Of a stretch of DNA of 21,398 bases, positions 7,777 through 15,258 are shown piece by piece; positions within the stretch are counted from its first letter, which is position 1, and each line of letters opens with the position of its first letter. Source of the DNA: Verrucomicrobiota bacterium (lineage in GTDB: Bacteria; Verrucomicrobiota; Verrucomicrobiia; Limisphaerales; SXQI01); NCBI GenBank assembly GCA_008933045.1, contig WBXJ01000014.1, positions 1 through 21,398 of the forward strand, given 5' to 3'. The translations under genes were made by a program, and so were the position numbers. The notes beneath the pieces were generated by a model. The model had not been told where the DNA came from, searched no databases, and saw only the letters and a list, made by a program, of their open reading frames with translations.

Positions 7777-10095
7777 TTAGTTCGGAGTGACGACCACATT
7801 ATCAATCGCCACTTTCATATCTTGCGGAGCGAAACCATACAGGCCGGGAGATCCGTTTTTATGCGCAGTTTTGTGCGGCACCTCCAAGCCCCAAGCCTCA
7901 GGCTCGGGATCTTCGCGTTTCCACGCCTTGGCTCGCACCACTCCCGATCCATCCGCCAGAATATCGACGCGAGCTTTGAGTCGATACCAAGTGTTGGGGC
8001 TCCATTTAAAATTGGAGGCATCCTCCGCTGCTGGCACACGCAGTCGCTCGAGGTTTGAATTAATTTCCAGCTTCTGATCATTACCTTTCAACACAATGAT
8101 ATACCGCTGATTGATAATACCAACTTCGGACATCTTCCTCTTATTTCCCTCGCTCATCACGTCAGCTTGGATCGTGTAGTTCTTCATGTCCGAGGTTCCC
8201 ATGAACACCGTGCCACGCTGGAAGAATTTGTTATCAATCGTTTTGAGCAACGTTTTGTTTCCATCCTTATCACGCACGTCAAACTTGAACCGAGCACCAA
8301 TCCAAGGCAACGGTGGATAGGAAAATTGTGTTGGCACCTCGATGGAATTCGTCGTGGTTTCAGTAAGCGCGAATGATTCAAAATCTTGTTTGAACGGCAA
8401 GCCCGGCAACACGCGACCTCGAATGTGGCCAACCAAATCCCCGAGTCTTGCCTCAAAAGCACCCGCAGACGCTGTGGTTTCCAAACTGGCAACCAATTCG
8501 CCTGCCTCGTTGAATTTACCTTTCATCGTGGATTTCACACGAGCGGTTGGTGGGATATACGAGGACCACAAGACAGATTTCACATCGGGGATGTCAGCAA
8601 CAACAAACCCATTCTCATCCAATGAACGAATGCGGAAACTGGCTTTCTTCCCGGGGTGAAGATTCACCTCGCTCGGAATTATCTGTAACTGGGTAGCGAC
8701 TCCCGCCTTCGGCCATTTCTCCACAGCCTGCGGTTTAGTTTTTCCTAGCTGGTCGCCGCTCTTCCCGAAGGCATAGAGCTGACGCGTGGTCTGAATATAC
8801 ACCTTGCCGTTGTAAACGATGGGTGTACCAAAACAGCGACCGTCCAAGGCCGTATGCGAAAGCTGTTCGTGCGCATCATTGGCAACATTAAAAACATAAA
8901 GTGCCCCTCTCGCACCCGACTCGCCGCCTTCAGTTTTCGTCTGTGGATCATCCAGAATTGGGACATACAGCTTGCCGTCAGCATAAACCAAGCAAGCATT
9001 GCGTTGTTCAATCCCGATTTGTTCTTTCCAAAGAATTTTTCCCGTATTCGCATCCACTCCGCAGAGGTTGCCTTTTTCGCTCACCACAAAAATACGGTCA
9101 CCGACAAGGATCGGAGAGCTGGTGGATGTCGAAAGTTCGTTGGCCCAAAGTTCGGTTTGCCCCCTCTCCACAATGATCGGCCCCGCAGCCGCATTCGTCG
9201 GCGTCATTTGCGGAATTTTAAGTGCCACCATCTGGCCCGGCTCATAGGGCGTTCCGTAAATTGCGATCACCTTATCGTTGTTGTGAACCAGAACAGTTGC
9301 ATTGATCCCCGCCTTGAACAACGGGATCCGCCAGATTGGATCACCCGTGCGTGCGTTCACACTCACGATCGATCCGTCCCCCGTCGCAGAATAGAACACC
9401 CGTTTACCGTTAGCAAAACTGAGATACGGCGAGGAGAACGAATTATCCCGTGGTCGATCGCCAGGGCTAGACACCCAAACAATTTCGCCAGTGGTCTTGT
9501 CAAAGGCGTAAAAACGATCACCCGCCGCACCCTGCGCGCCCCAATTCGCGGTGATCCCTCGAGCGATGACAAGGTCGCCATCCACGATAGGTGATGCCGT
9601 CCGGCTGTTAGGAAAAGTCAGACGACCGAAAGTCTCCATCATCGAATGCTGCCAGAGCAGTTTACCCTCTCCCGTGTATGCCGACAAAATACCCTGAGTG
9701 CCTTGCACGTAAACGTTCCCTGTCTCCGCATCGATCGCGGGACTGGAAGTTGCGTAACGCAAATAAATCGTATCACTCAGAAAATCATTATTGCGCTGTT
9801 CCCAGAGTTTGACTCCAGTCTCCGCATCGAAACAGCCCACACCCTCCTGCAAATCTGGCCCTTCTCCAAGATAGCCTACGACATAGATTTTCCCGTTAGC
9901 TACCACAGGAGTGGACTGTCCGGGAAATGACACCTTCCACAGCGGATGCGCACCATCAATCTTCGTGGGTAACCCCTTTTCATCCGAGGTGCCGTTTTGA
10001 TGAGGCCCACGCCATGTGAGCCAGCCAGTGACAGGAGCGGCATCCAGCCAAACCGTCACAGCGATCAAGCCCGTCAGAAGAAATGAAAGTTTCAT
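7777..10095 (-). CDS. Exported PQQ-like beta-propeller protein with C-terminal extension
   Basis: A 772-residue protein with a signal peptide (MKLSFLLTGLIAVTVWLDAA). A propeller of about residues 24-460 begins GWLTWRGPHQNGTS. Its repeats include CFDAETGVKLWEQ, YAFDKTTGEIVWVS, SVNARTGDPIWRI and GVDANTGKILWKE; these DxxTGxxxW units are the PQQ-like blade signature. A second part of about 300 residues follows: first an Ig-like stretch (PSEVNLHPGKKASFRIRSLD), then a beta-rich region ending SPGLYGFAPQDMKVAIDNVVV. The latter resembles a LamG/concanavalin-like domain of the kind found in DUF1080-type glycan-binding proteins. The binding role is inferred. It is probably the first gene of the three-gene minus-strand run and is divergent from the MarR gene, 157 bases away. 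No Shine-Dalgarno sequence is visible. Confidence 0.88.
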   Translation of the reverse strand: MKLSFLLTGLIAVTVWLDAAPVTGWLTWRGPHQNGTSDEKGLPTKIDGAHPLWKVSFPGQSTPVVANGKIYVVGYLGEGPDLQEGVGCFDAETGVKLWEQRNNDFLSDTIYLRYATSSPAIDAETGNVYVQGTQGILSAYTGEGKLLWQHSMMETFGRLTFPNSRTASPIVDGDLVIARGITANWGAQGAAGDRFYAFDKTTGEIVWVSSPGDRPRDNSFSSPYLSFANGKRVFYSATGDGSIVSVNARTGDPIWRIPLFKAGINATVLVHNNDKVIAIYGTPYEPGQMVALKIPQMTPTNAAAGPIIVERGQTELWANELSTSTSSPILVGDRIFVVSEKGNLCGVDANTGKILWKEQIGIEQRNACLVYADGKLYVPILDDPQTKTEGGESGARGALYVFNVANDAHEQLSHTALDGRCFGTPIVYNGKVYIQTTRQLYAFGKSGDQLGKTKPQAVEKWPKAGVATQLQIIPSEVNLHPGKKASFRIRSLDENGFVVADIPDVKSVLWSSYIPPTARVKSTMKGKFNEAGELVASLETTASAGAFEARLGDLVGHIRGRVLPGLPFKQDFESFALTETTTNSIEVPTQFSYPPLPWIGARFKFDVRDKDGNKTLLKTIDNKFFQRGTVFMGTSDMKNYTIQADVMSEGNKRKMSEVGIINQRYIIVLKGNDQKLEINSNLERLRVPAAEDASNFKWSPNTWYRLKARVDILADGSGVVRAKAWKREDPEPEAWGLEVPHKTAHKNGSPGLYGFAPQDMKVAIDNVVVTPN

Positions 10096-10180
10096 GTTGC
10101 GAATCAGTTAACAAACACATCGTCGCACTGCCATTCAAACCATACAGTTGCCGTAAAACTACGCAAACCGACAATTCAAA

Positions 10181-10209
10181 TCGACAGATCCACGACCGAT
10201 CTGTTAAAT
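10181..10209 (+). promoter_or_regulatory. Candidate sigma70 promoter of the MarR gene
   Basis: TCGACA (10181-10186, five of six for -35), a 17-base spacer and TTAAAT (10204-10209, four of six for -10). The start would be near 10216, about 37 bases before the ATG at 10253. Confidence 0.45.
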
Positions 10210-10226
10210 ACTACCTACACGTAGTA
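10209..10226. promoter_or_regulatory. Palindromic MarR operator candidate
   Basis: A perfect inverted repeat TACTAC-N6-GTAGTA of 18 bp, with a nested CTAC-AC-GTAG palindrome at 10215-10224. It overlaps the end of the candidate -10 box and the predicted start point of the regulator gene. MarR/SlyA dimers usually bind palindromes of about this size, and binding here would block the promoter. Autoregulation is therefore the likely role. Confidence 0.5.
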
Positions 10227-10252
10227 ATTTTGCAACCAGCAAAGATCAACTC

Positions 10253-10804
10253 ATGGGCCGCGCTTTAGCACACAAAGAATCGTCTTTCTCCCTCCCGATT
10301 GATGCCCCGGAACGCCGACGCTTACCACTGCTCCTACGTCACGCTTGGTACAGCCTCAATCAAGCCTTTCGTCGCCGCATCACTCACCTGAGCATCACCC
10401 CCGATCAGTTCACCGTCCTCCGCACGTTGCAGGAACACCCCGTGGCATCCCTCACTCAACGAAAACTTGCAGAGCTGATGTCCAGCGACCCCAACACGGT
10501 GGCGGCGCTGTTGTTACGGATGGAACGGAACTGTTGGTTGAACCGACGCTCCGACTCCAAGGATAAACGTGCCCGCCAAATTGTTCTCCTACCTCTAGGC
10601 AAGAAAACCTATGCCAAAGCTCGGAAAATCGCTCTCACACTCCAGCAGGAGGCGTTAAGCGCCCTACCAGCCGAGGAACATGACCACTTCCTAGAACAAC
10701 TCGCGACCTTAGCTCAAGCTTGTCGTACGGCGGCGGCGACTGTAGGCCCACGACCCGCTAAATCTTCAACTTCAAAAACAAACACCGCCCGGATCACCCA
10801 ATAA
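10253..10804 (+). CDS. MarR-family transcriptional regulator
   Basis: A 183-residue DNA-binding protein. The dimerisation helix lies around residues 22-45 and the winged helix-turn-helix around 50-117. The recognition region is LTQRKLAELMSSDPNTVAALLLRME, and the wing carries SDSKDKRARQIVLLPLGKK, close to the DxRxxxxxLT motif typical of MarR proteins. A basic, low-complexity tail (about 160-183) is probably disordered. Members usually repress a nearby gene until a small aromatic or lipid-like ligand binds. The palindrome over its own promoter suggests autoregulation. The divergent propeller and adenylate-forming enzyme genes are the natural second target. The 3' end overlaps the 3' end of fabF by 11 bases in convergent orientation. 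No Shine-Dalgarno sequence is seen. Confidence 0.9.
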   Translation: MGRALAHKESSFSLPIDAPERRRLPLLLRHAWYSLNQAFRRRITHLSITPDQFTVLRTLQEHPVASLTQRKLAELMSSDPNTVAALLLRMERNCWLNRRSDSKDKRARQIVLLPLGKKTYAKARKIALTLQQEALSALPAEEHDHFLEQLATLAQACRTAAATVGPRPAKSSTSKTNTARITQ

Positions 10805-12053
10805 ACTTACGAGCGATAATGCAAGCGTTGTGCCCACCGAACCCGAACGAATTGTTCACGATGGCTTCGACCTGCATCTCACGACCCGTATGAGGTACAT
10901 AGTCGAGATCACACTGCGGATCAGGTTGATCCAGATTGATCGTTGGAGGAATCGCACCGGAGATAATAGCTTTCGCGCAGATCGCCATTTCCACAGCACC
11001 AGCAGCCCCAAGCATATGTCCCGTCGCACCCTTGGTTGAACTCACAGGAAGCTTGCTCGCGTGCGTCCCAAAAACCGTTTTGATGGCAAGTGTTTCACAC
11101 ACATCCCCCACGGTCGTAGAAGTACCATGCGCGTTGATGTAAGAGATCTGATCTGGGTTAAGCCCCGCCGAACGCAATGCCATGCGCATGCACCGTGCCG
11201 CACCTTCCCCGGTAGGTGAGGGTGAGGTAATATGATTCGCGTCAGCCGTGTTTCCGTATCCGACCACCTCGCAATAAATCCGCGCACCCCGTTTTTTGGC
11301 GTGCTCCAGTTCTTCGAGAAAAACGACGCCGGCACCTTCGCTCATCACAAACCCATCCCTAGCGACATCAAAAGGGCGTGAGGCACGCTTCGGATCATCA
11401 TTCCGAGTGCTCATCGCACGCATGGCAGAAAAACCACCAATCGCCAACTCGACAATCGTTGCCTCAGTCCCACCCGCAAACATCCCAACAGCATCCCCCA
11501 TCTTGATAGTCCGCCAAGCCTCGCCGATCGCATGACTCGCCGTAGAGCAGGCCGAGCAAGTCGCCACGTTCGGACCTCTCAGGTTGTAATAAATCGAAAA
11601 CATCCCCGACGCCATATTGAGGATCAACATCGGAATCATAAACGGTGAAAGCCGGCCAGGACCCCGTGCCCTCAACACTGTGTGTTGATCCTCGGTCGTT
11701 TTTAACCCACCGATTCCCGAACCAATAAAGCATCCGATCTCATCGGTATTGACGGTTGTCAAATCCAGCCCCGAATCGAGCAGTGCCTTATGGCCAGCGA
11801 CAACACCAAACTGCGTAAAACGATCCGACCGTCGCACTTCCTTCGGCGATGGAAACGATGGGCTAGGATCAAAATTACGAACCTCCCCCGCAATCTTGCA
11901 GTCAAATTGCGTCGGATCAAAAGCTGTGATTCGGTCGATGCCACACTGGCCACCCATTAGATTAGCCCAAAGGGTATCCAGATCATGACCCAACGGAGTC
12001 ACAACCCCGACACCTGTAATCACAACTCTGCGTTCGGAAGGATGGCTTGCCAT
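10794..12053 (-). CDS. fabF: 3-oxoacyl-ACP synthase II (KAS II)
   Basis: A 419-residue condensing enzyme of type II fatty acid synthesis. It joins malonyl-ACP to an acyl chain, giving a chain two carbons longer. The thiolase-fold active site is complete: nucleophile Cys169 in SACSTASHAIG, His309 in NAHGTSTTVGD, and Lys341 and His346 in STKGATGHMLGAAG. The glycine-rich C-terminal motif is NNSFGFGGHNA. Length matches FabF (about 410-420) rather than the shorter FabH. The N-terminus RRVVITGVGVVTPLG is typical, so the start is secure although no Shine-Dalgarno sequence precedes it; only CTGTTGACTTTTT does. It is the last gene of the fabG-acpP-fabF cluster, 65 bases after acpP, with a stem-loop in the gap. 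Confidence 0.97.
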   Translation of the reverse strand: MASHPSERRVVITGVGVVTPLGHDLDTLWANLMGGQCGIDRITAFDPTQFDCKIAGEVRNFDPSPSFPSPKEVRRSDRFTQFGVVAGHKALLDSGLDLTTVNTDEIGCFIGSGIGGLKTTEDQHTVLRARGPGRLSPFMIPMLILNMASGMFSIYYNLRGPNVATCSACSTASHAIGEAWRTIKMGDAVGMFAGGTEATIVELAIGGFSAMRAMSTRNDDPKRASRPFDVARDGFVMSEGAGVVFLEELEHAKKRGARIYCEVVGYGNTADANHITSPSPTGEGAARCMRMALRSAGLNPDQISYINAHGTSTTVGDVCETLAIKTVFGTHASKLPVSSTKGATGHMLGAAGAVEMAICAKAIISGAIPPTINLDQPDPQCDLDYVPHTGREMQVEAIVNNSFGFGGHNACIIARKFIG

Positions 12054-12094
12054 AAAAAGTCAACAGGGGCAGTGAGCGTTAGTCTCCGCCCCTG
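12054..12094 (-). promoter_or_regulatory. Stem-loop between acpP and fabF (attenuator-like)
   Basis: On the minus strand, CAGGGGC/GCCCCTG form a perfect 7-bp G+C-rich stem (12088-12094 with 12064-12070), with a smaller GAG/CTC pairing inside the 17-base loop. TTGACTTTTT follows and runs straight into the fabF ATG at 12053. It looks like a leaky terminator or attenuator that would lower fabF relative to acpP, or limit ribosome access. The T-run is interrupted, so full termination is doubtful. Confidence 0.5.
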
Positions 12095-12118
12095 CCCCGC
12101 TCAATGTCGTAAATCAAA

Positions 12119-12367
12119 TTACTTCGCCTGAATATCCTGAATGTACTTGATGACGTCACCCACACAGTGAAGCTTCTCAGCAGCCTCATCAGGGATTTCT
12201 TGGGTAAACTCCTCCTCCAAAGCCATGATGAGTTCCACGTTATCCAGAGAATCAGCCCCGAGATCCTCGATAAATTTTGCTTCGGGCGTTACTTGGTCAG
12301 CGTTGACGCCAAGTTGTTCGACAATAATGTCTTTAACCTTCTGTTCGATCGTTTTTTGGTCAGCCAT
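12119..12367 (-). CDS. acpP: Acyl carrier protein
   Basis: An 82-residue acidic carrier protein that holds growing acyl chains on a phosphopantetheine arm. The attachment site is Ser40 in EDLGADSLDNVELIMALEEEF, the classic ACP helix II motif. I chose the ATG at 12367 (MADQKTIEQKVKDIIVEQLG) over an upstream in-frame start at 12409. It gives the usual ACP length, and it has the only clear Shine-Dalgarno sequence in the window, GGAG six bases before the ATG. The stretch between 12368 and 12409 would encode an unusual 14-residue extension. It sits between fabG and fabF, the standard order in bacterial fab clusters; fabD and fabH are not in this window. Cys68 in the C-terminal part is unusual for an ACP but need not matter. 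Confidence 0.97.
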   Translation of the reverse strand: MADQKTIEQKVKDIIVEQLGVNADQVTPEAKFIEDLGADSLDNVELIMALEEEFTQEIPDEAAEKLHCVGDVIKYIQDIQAK

Positions 12368-12393
12368 GAGTTTCTCCGTATATTTCGAGGATG

Positions 12394-12422
12394 TGTCTAA
12401 GGGACGCAAGCGAAAGCGTCAA
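12394..12422 (-). promoter_or_regulatory. Candidate acpP promoter with a short palindrome
   Basis: On the minus strand, TTGACG (12417-12422, five of six for -35), a 17-base spacer and TAGACA (12394-12399, a weak -10). The start would fall near 12387, just ahead of the Shine-Dalgarno sequence. The spacer contains a 5-bp inverted repeat (12403-12407 with 12416-12420). A separate acpP promoter would suit the high amounts of ACP that cells need. Confidence 0.38.
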
Positions 12423-12471
12423 GCCCGTAAATCTTCAGAATTCCAGACATGATCCAGTTCATCCCCCCAAT

Positions 12472-13215
12472 TCACATCACCATACCACCATCCACCGTCA
12501 AAATTTGGCCCGTGATATACCGAGCTCCAGAGCTGGCCAAGAATAATGCGGCATGCGCAATATCATCCACTTGGCCAAATGAATTCAAAGGTATTTGCTT
12601 CAACAACTCTACCTTCAACTCAGCTTTTAGGGACGCTGTCATGTCAGTCTCGATAAACCCTGGCGCAATCGCGTTGACCGTCACACCCCGAGAACCAAAC
12701 TCGCGTGCGACCGATTTGGTGAAGCCAATCAAACCCGCCTTACTCGCCGCGTAGTTCGCTTGTCCCGCATTCCCAATCAAACCGATGACCGATGCGATAT
12801 TAATAATCCTACCTGACCGCTGCTTGAGAAAAAACCGAGAGAACGCCTTCGTCATCGCGAAAGCACCCCGTAAATTCGTATTGAGAACAATATCCCAATC
12901 CTCATCACTCATCCTCATCAGTAAACCATCGCGAGTCACCCCCGCGTTATTCACTAAAATATCGATCCTACCGACATCAGAAAGAATTTTCTGCGCAGCA
13001 CTAGCAACCGCGACAGAATCAGCAATATCCACCGCGACAGCCCAAGCATTGCGCCCCAAACCTCGGATCTCTGCAGCAACTTTTTCAGAGTTTTCCTCAG
13101 TGCGCGAAATACACACGACATCAGCACCCTCCGTTGCAAATTTTAGCGCGATAGCACGCCCTATACCACGGCCCGCACCAGTCACTACCGCAATTTGATT
13201 GGCTAATTGACTCAT
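12472..13215 (-). CDS. fabG: 3-oxoacyl-ACP reductase
   Basis: A 247-residue short-chain dehydrogenase that reduces 3-oxoacyl-ACP to 3-hydroxyacyl-ACP with NADPH. The Rossmann cofactor loop TGAGRGIG is at residues 12-19 and NNAG at 89-92. The catalytic tetrad is complete: Asn114, Ser142 (IASVIG), Tyr155 and Lys159 (YAASK). The family-typical APGFIETDMT and the C-terminal GQILTVDGGMVM are present. Length is exactly that of FabG. Its place before acpP and fabF supports FabG over a general short-chain reductase. It follows the terminator of the alanine-rich gene, so its promoter should lie in 13216-13272, where I see no convincing box. AGG lies a few bases before the ATG. Confidence 0.95.
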   Translation of the reverse strand: MSQLANQIAVVTGAGRGIGRAIALKFATEGADVVCISRTEENSEKVAAEIRGLGRNAWAVAVDIADSVAVASAAQKILSDVGRIDILVNNAGVTRDGLLMRMSDEDWDIVLNTNLRGAFAMTKAFSRFFLKQRSGRIINIASVIGLIGNAGQANYAASKAGLIGFTKSVAREFGSRGVTVNAIAPGFIETDMTASLKAELKVELLKQIPLNSFGQVDDIAHAALFLASSGARYITGQILTVDGGMVM

Positions 13216-13272
13216 AAAACCTAAGCGTAATCGAAAGCAACACGAGCTTGCCCGCGTTTGCCCTTATTACCA

Positions 13273-13306
13273 GAAAAAAAGCCGCCTCGCGGACTGCGAG
13301 GCGGCT
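13273..13306 (-). terminator. Strong intrinsic terminator of the Ala-rich gene
   Basis: On the minus strand, a perfect 11-bp G+C-rich stem (arms 13296-13306 and 13280-13290, loop of five bases) is followed by seven T (A-run at 13274-13280 on the plus strand). It starts 19 bases after the stop codon at 13325 and insulates fabG from the upstream gene. Confidence 0.9.
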
Positions 13307-13324
13307 CGAAATTTAGCAAAAAAA

Positions 13325-13897
13325 CTATTGGCGCGGTTGAGTGTAATCAACCGGCGTGGGTGTCGGAGCGGGGACAGCATTGGCCCCAACGAATGTTCCG
13401 TTATTGCCACCCGTTGTGCCAATGGGAGTATCAGACTGCCGGATCGTTCCACCGGTTGAACCATCAGCAGATCCACGAACCGTCGAGGATCGTTGCATAA
13501 CTTTGTTCACAGCAGCGAGTTGGCTCGGAGCGGCAGCGATAGCTGCTTTCGCGATGGCCCTCGATTGATCAGGAACCAGATCAGCCGCAGCAATGGTAAC
13601 AGCAGCAGCGACTTCCGGAGCGACCCTGATCACAGCGGCGACCACGACGGGGGCGGCAGCACGATGCTTTAAAAGAATTGCTTTCACAGCCGTAACAGCG
13701 ACAGCCTCACGGTCTTTCGCCTCAGCATCCTTCACCAAAGCGGCTGCCTTAGCAGGCATCTCAGGCACCGGAACCGAGTTAACAGCCTGTTTAATAGCCT
13801 TCACTTGTGAGGCGGTTAAAGCGAAAGCAGAGGAGGCAGAAACTGCCAATAAGGCGGCAATCAATGCTACCGTGCGTAGTTTTCCGTTAACGTTCAT
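13325..13897 (-). CDS. Exported alanine-rich protein of unknown function
   Basis: A 190-residue protein I cannot assign. It has a clear signal peptide (residues 1-26, cleavage after SSAFA). Residues 27-130 are rich in Ala and Val and read as a series of short amphipathic helices, with recurring pieces such as KAAALVKDAEAK, VVVAAVIRVAPEVAAAVTIAAADL and AIAKAAIAAAPSQ. There is no motif with catalytic residues. Residues 131-190 change to a Gly/Ser/Thr/Pro-rich, probably disordered tail (TTGGNNGTFVG, PAPTPTPVDY). It is monocistronic, with a strong terminator, so it is likely made in quantity. Possible roles are an envelope or extracellular structural protein; this is only a guess from composition. 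No Shine-Dalgarno sequence is visible. The opposite strand also has a long open frame, a by-product of the Ala-rich code. Confidence 0.75.
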   Translation of the reverse strand: MNVNGKLRTVALIAALLAVSASSAFALTASQVKAIKQAVNSVPVPEMPAKAAALVKDAEAKDREAVAVTAVKAILLKHRAAAPVVVAAVIRVAPEVAAAVTIAAADLVPDQSRAIAKAAIAAAPSQLAAVNKVMQRSSTVRGSADGSTGGTIRQSDTPIGTTGGNNGTFVGANAVPAPTPTPVDYTQPRQ

Positions 13898-14207
13898 AAG
13901 TTCAAATATTTCTGCCGCAATTTTTTCCCGTGGCTTATTCTGAGACTGAAACTATGAGATTCCACTGATCCGGTCAACATTTATTTTCGAGTCTTTTTTA
14001 CCCCAAGACATTGTCCTCTCATGCACCTAACCCAACGTGCACCAGAAACTTACCCGTTTTTCAGTTAATGTCCACTCTTTAATTTTAGGCGATTGGTTCA
14101 TTTCCCGTTTTTGAACATTGTGGTGGTTGAGTTTGTTGGCGATTTTTCTTCTGACAGTGTAACAAAGATTTGCTCGGTTCTCTGTCATGGCGCATGCTAC
14201 GTGATCA
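13898..14207. other. 310-base intergenic region between divergent genes
   Basis: It separates the Ala-rich gene (minus) from the TonB-like gene (plus) and must hold both promoters. For the minus gene I see TTGACC (13972-13977), a 17-base spacer and TAGTTT (13949-13954), which would start near 13942. For the plus gene there is only a weak TTGGCG-18-TAACAA pair in the last 80 bases. The region is A+T-rich with several T-runs. I see no tRNA, repeat family or clear small RNA in it. A 73-codon open frame at 14093-14314 has no coding character and overlaps the TonB-like gene. Confidence 0.4.
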
Positions 14208-15227
14208 GTGAGTGCTTATTGGATAACACAATGGAATCAGGTGCGATCGCGGGCGATCACTCGGGCACTTTTTGTGTCGGTTCTCATCCATGCGTTGCTG
14301 TTCGCTGGGGTTGAGTTGGGTTATCAGGTTGGTTGGTGGAAGATGAGCGTTTGGAAGGAAGTCACTCAGCACCTTGATCTCCTTCAGGTCGAGCGTCATA
14401 ATGTGAGGCAAAGTGCTGAATTAGCCAGGCTACAAAGTCAGGAGGAGACGGTGCAATTGACTTTTGTGGAGGTGGATCCTCGTTTAAGCACTCCTGAGCC
14501 GCCTAAGGAGGCAAAGTATTATTCGTCCGCCAGCAGTCTTGCGGCCAACCCTAATCCGACGAAAACCGACGCTAAGATTCCTAAAATTGACGGTAGCCAG
14601 ACTCAGGTTCCCAAAACGGTTCAGGTGGCCAAGGCTGATCCTAAGCCCGTCCCGCCTCCCGCAGAACCAACACCTCAGCCACTTCAACCAAAGCCGCAGT
14701 CGATTCTAGCCGAAGTTGAGCCCGGAGATTCTAGTGTTAACAAACCAAATCCGGTGCCCTTACAGCCTCAGCCGGAAGGACTTCAGCAAAAGCCTGCTGC
14801 CTCGGTGCGAGTTCGTACGGTCGCTGAGGCTAAGGCTAATCGAGGAATTATTGAGGGAGTTGCCATGAAACAAGATGGTGGTGTGAGTCGAGCGGCATTG
14901 GATACTTCTCTCGATGTTCAAGGTAGCCCTTTTGGAGCCTATGATGCTGCTTTTATAGCGGCGGTGCAGGCCCGGTGGTATACACTGCTTGAGCAACGTA
15001 ATGTTGTGCGAAACCAAACTGGAAAAGTGGTGGTAGACTTCCAACTTAGCAAGGATGGGCGAATTATGGAGGTGAATGTTTCTAAAAACGAGGTGAACGA
15101 CACCCTCGCATGGATCTGCCAGCGGGCAATCTTAGATCCGGCACCTTATGCCGCTTTTCCTAGCGATTTGCGGCGGCTTTTGAACAGCGATATTCGTGAG
15201 GTCCGATTCACTTTCTTTTACAACTGA
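14208..15227 (+). CDS. TonB/TolA-like energy transducer protein
   Basis: A 339-residue inner-membrane protein that should span the periplasm and pass proton-motive energy from ExbB/ExbD to outer-membrane receptors. It has a short cytoplasmic N-terminus and one membrane anchor (about residues 17-40, ALFVSVLIHALLFAGVELGY, with the His seen in many TonB anchors). A long Pro/Gln/Lys-rich stretch follows (about 90-200). The C-terminal domain (about 245-339) carries AVQARWYTLLEQR, GKVVVDFQLSKDGRIMEVNVSKNE and a VRFTFFYN end, in TonB/TolA style. The start is the GTG at 14208; another GTG 11 codons on would also leave the anchor intact. It lies directly before exbB (31-base gap) and exbD, which fixes the role. 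TonB and TolA types cannot be told apart here. Confidence 0.82.
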   Translation: MSAYWITQWNQVRSRAITRALFVSVLIHALLFAGVELGYQVGWWKMSVWKEVTQHLDLLQVERHNVRQSAELARLQSQEETVQLTFVEVDPRLSTPEPPKEAKYYSSASSLAANPNPTKTDAKIPKIDGSQTQVPKTVQVAKADPKPVPPPAEPTPQPLQPKPQSILAEVEPGDSSVNKPNPVPLQPQPEGLQQKPAASVRVRTVAEAKANRGIIEGVAMKQDGGVSRAALDTSLDVQGSPFGAYDAAFIAAVQARWYTLLEQRNVVRNQTGKVVVDFQLSKDGRIMEVNVSKNEVNDTLAWICQRAILDPAPYAAFPSDLRRLLNSDIREVRFTFFYN

Positions 15228-15258
15228 CTGATTTTTAAAACTGATCCAAACAATCTCT

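Noticed and set aside
8854..9594. 246-codon open frame on the + strand inside the larger propeller gene
   Set aside because: It is antisense to a well-supported propeller gene; the translation is basic, has no domain character and has no plausible start signal.
6155..10095. Reading the two propeller proteins as PQQ-dependent dehydrogenases
   Set aside because: The blade repeats fit, but I see no full set of cofactor or calcium ligands and no haem motif. In this phylum such proteins are mostly non-dehydrogenase propellers.
14093..14314. 73-codon open frame before the TonB-like gene
   Set aside because: It overlaps the TonB-like coding region in another frame, and there is no ribosome site or recognisable protein character.
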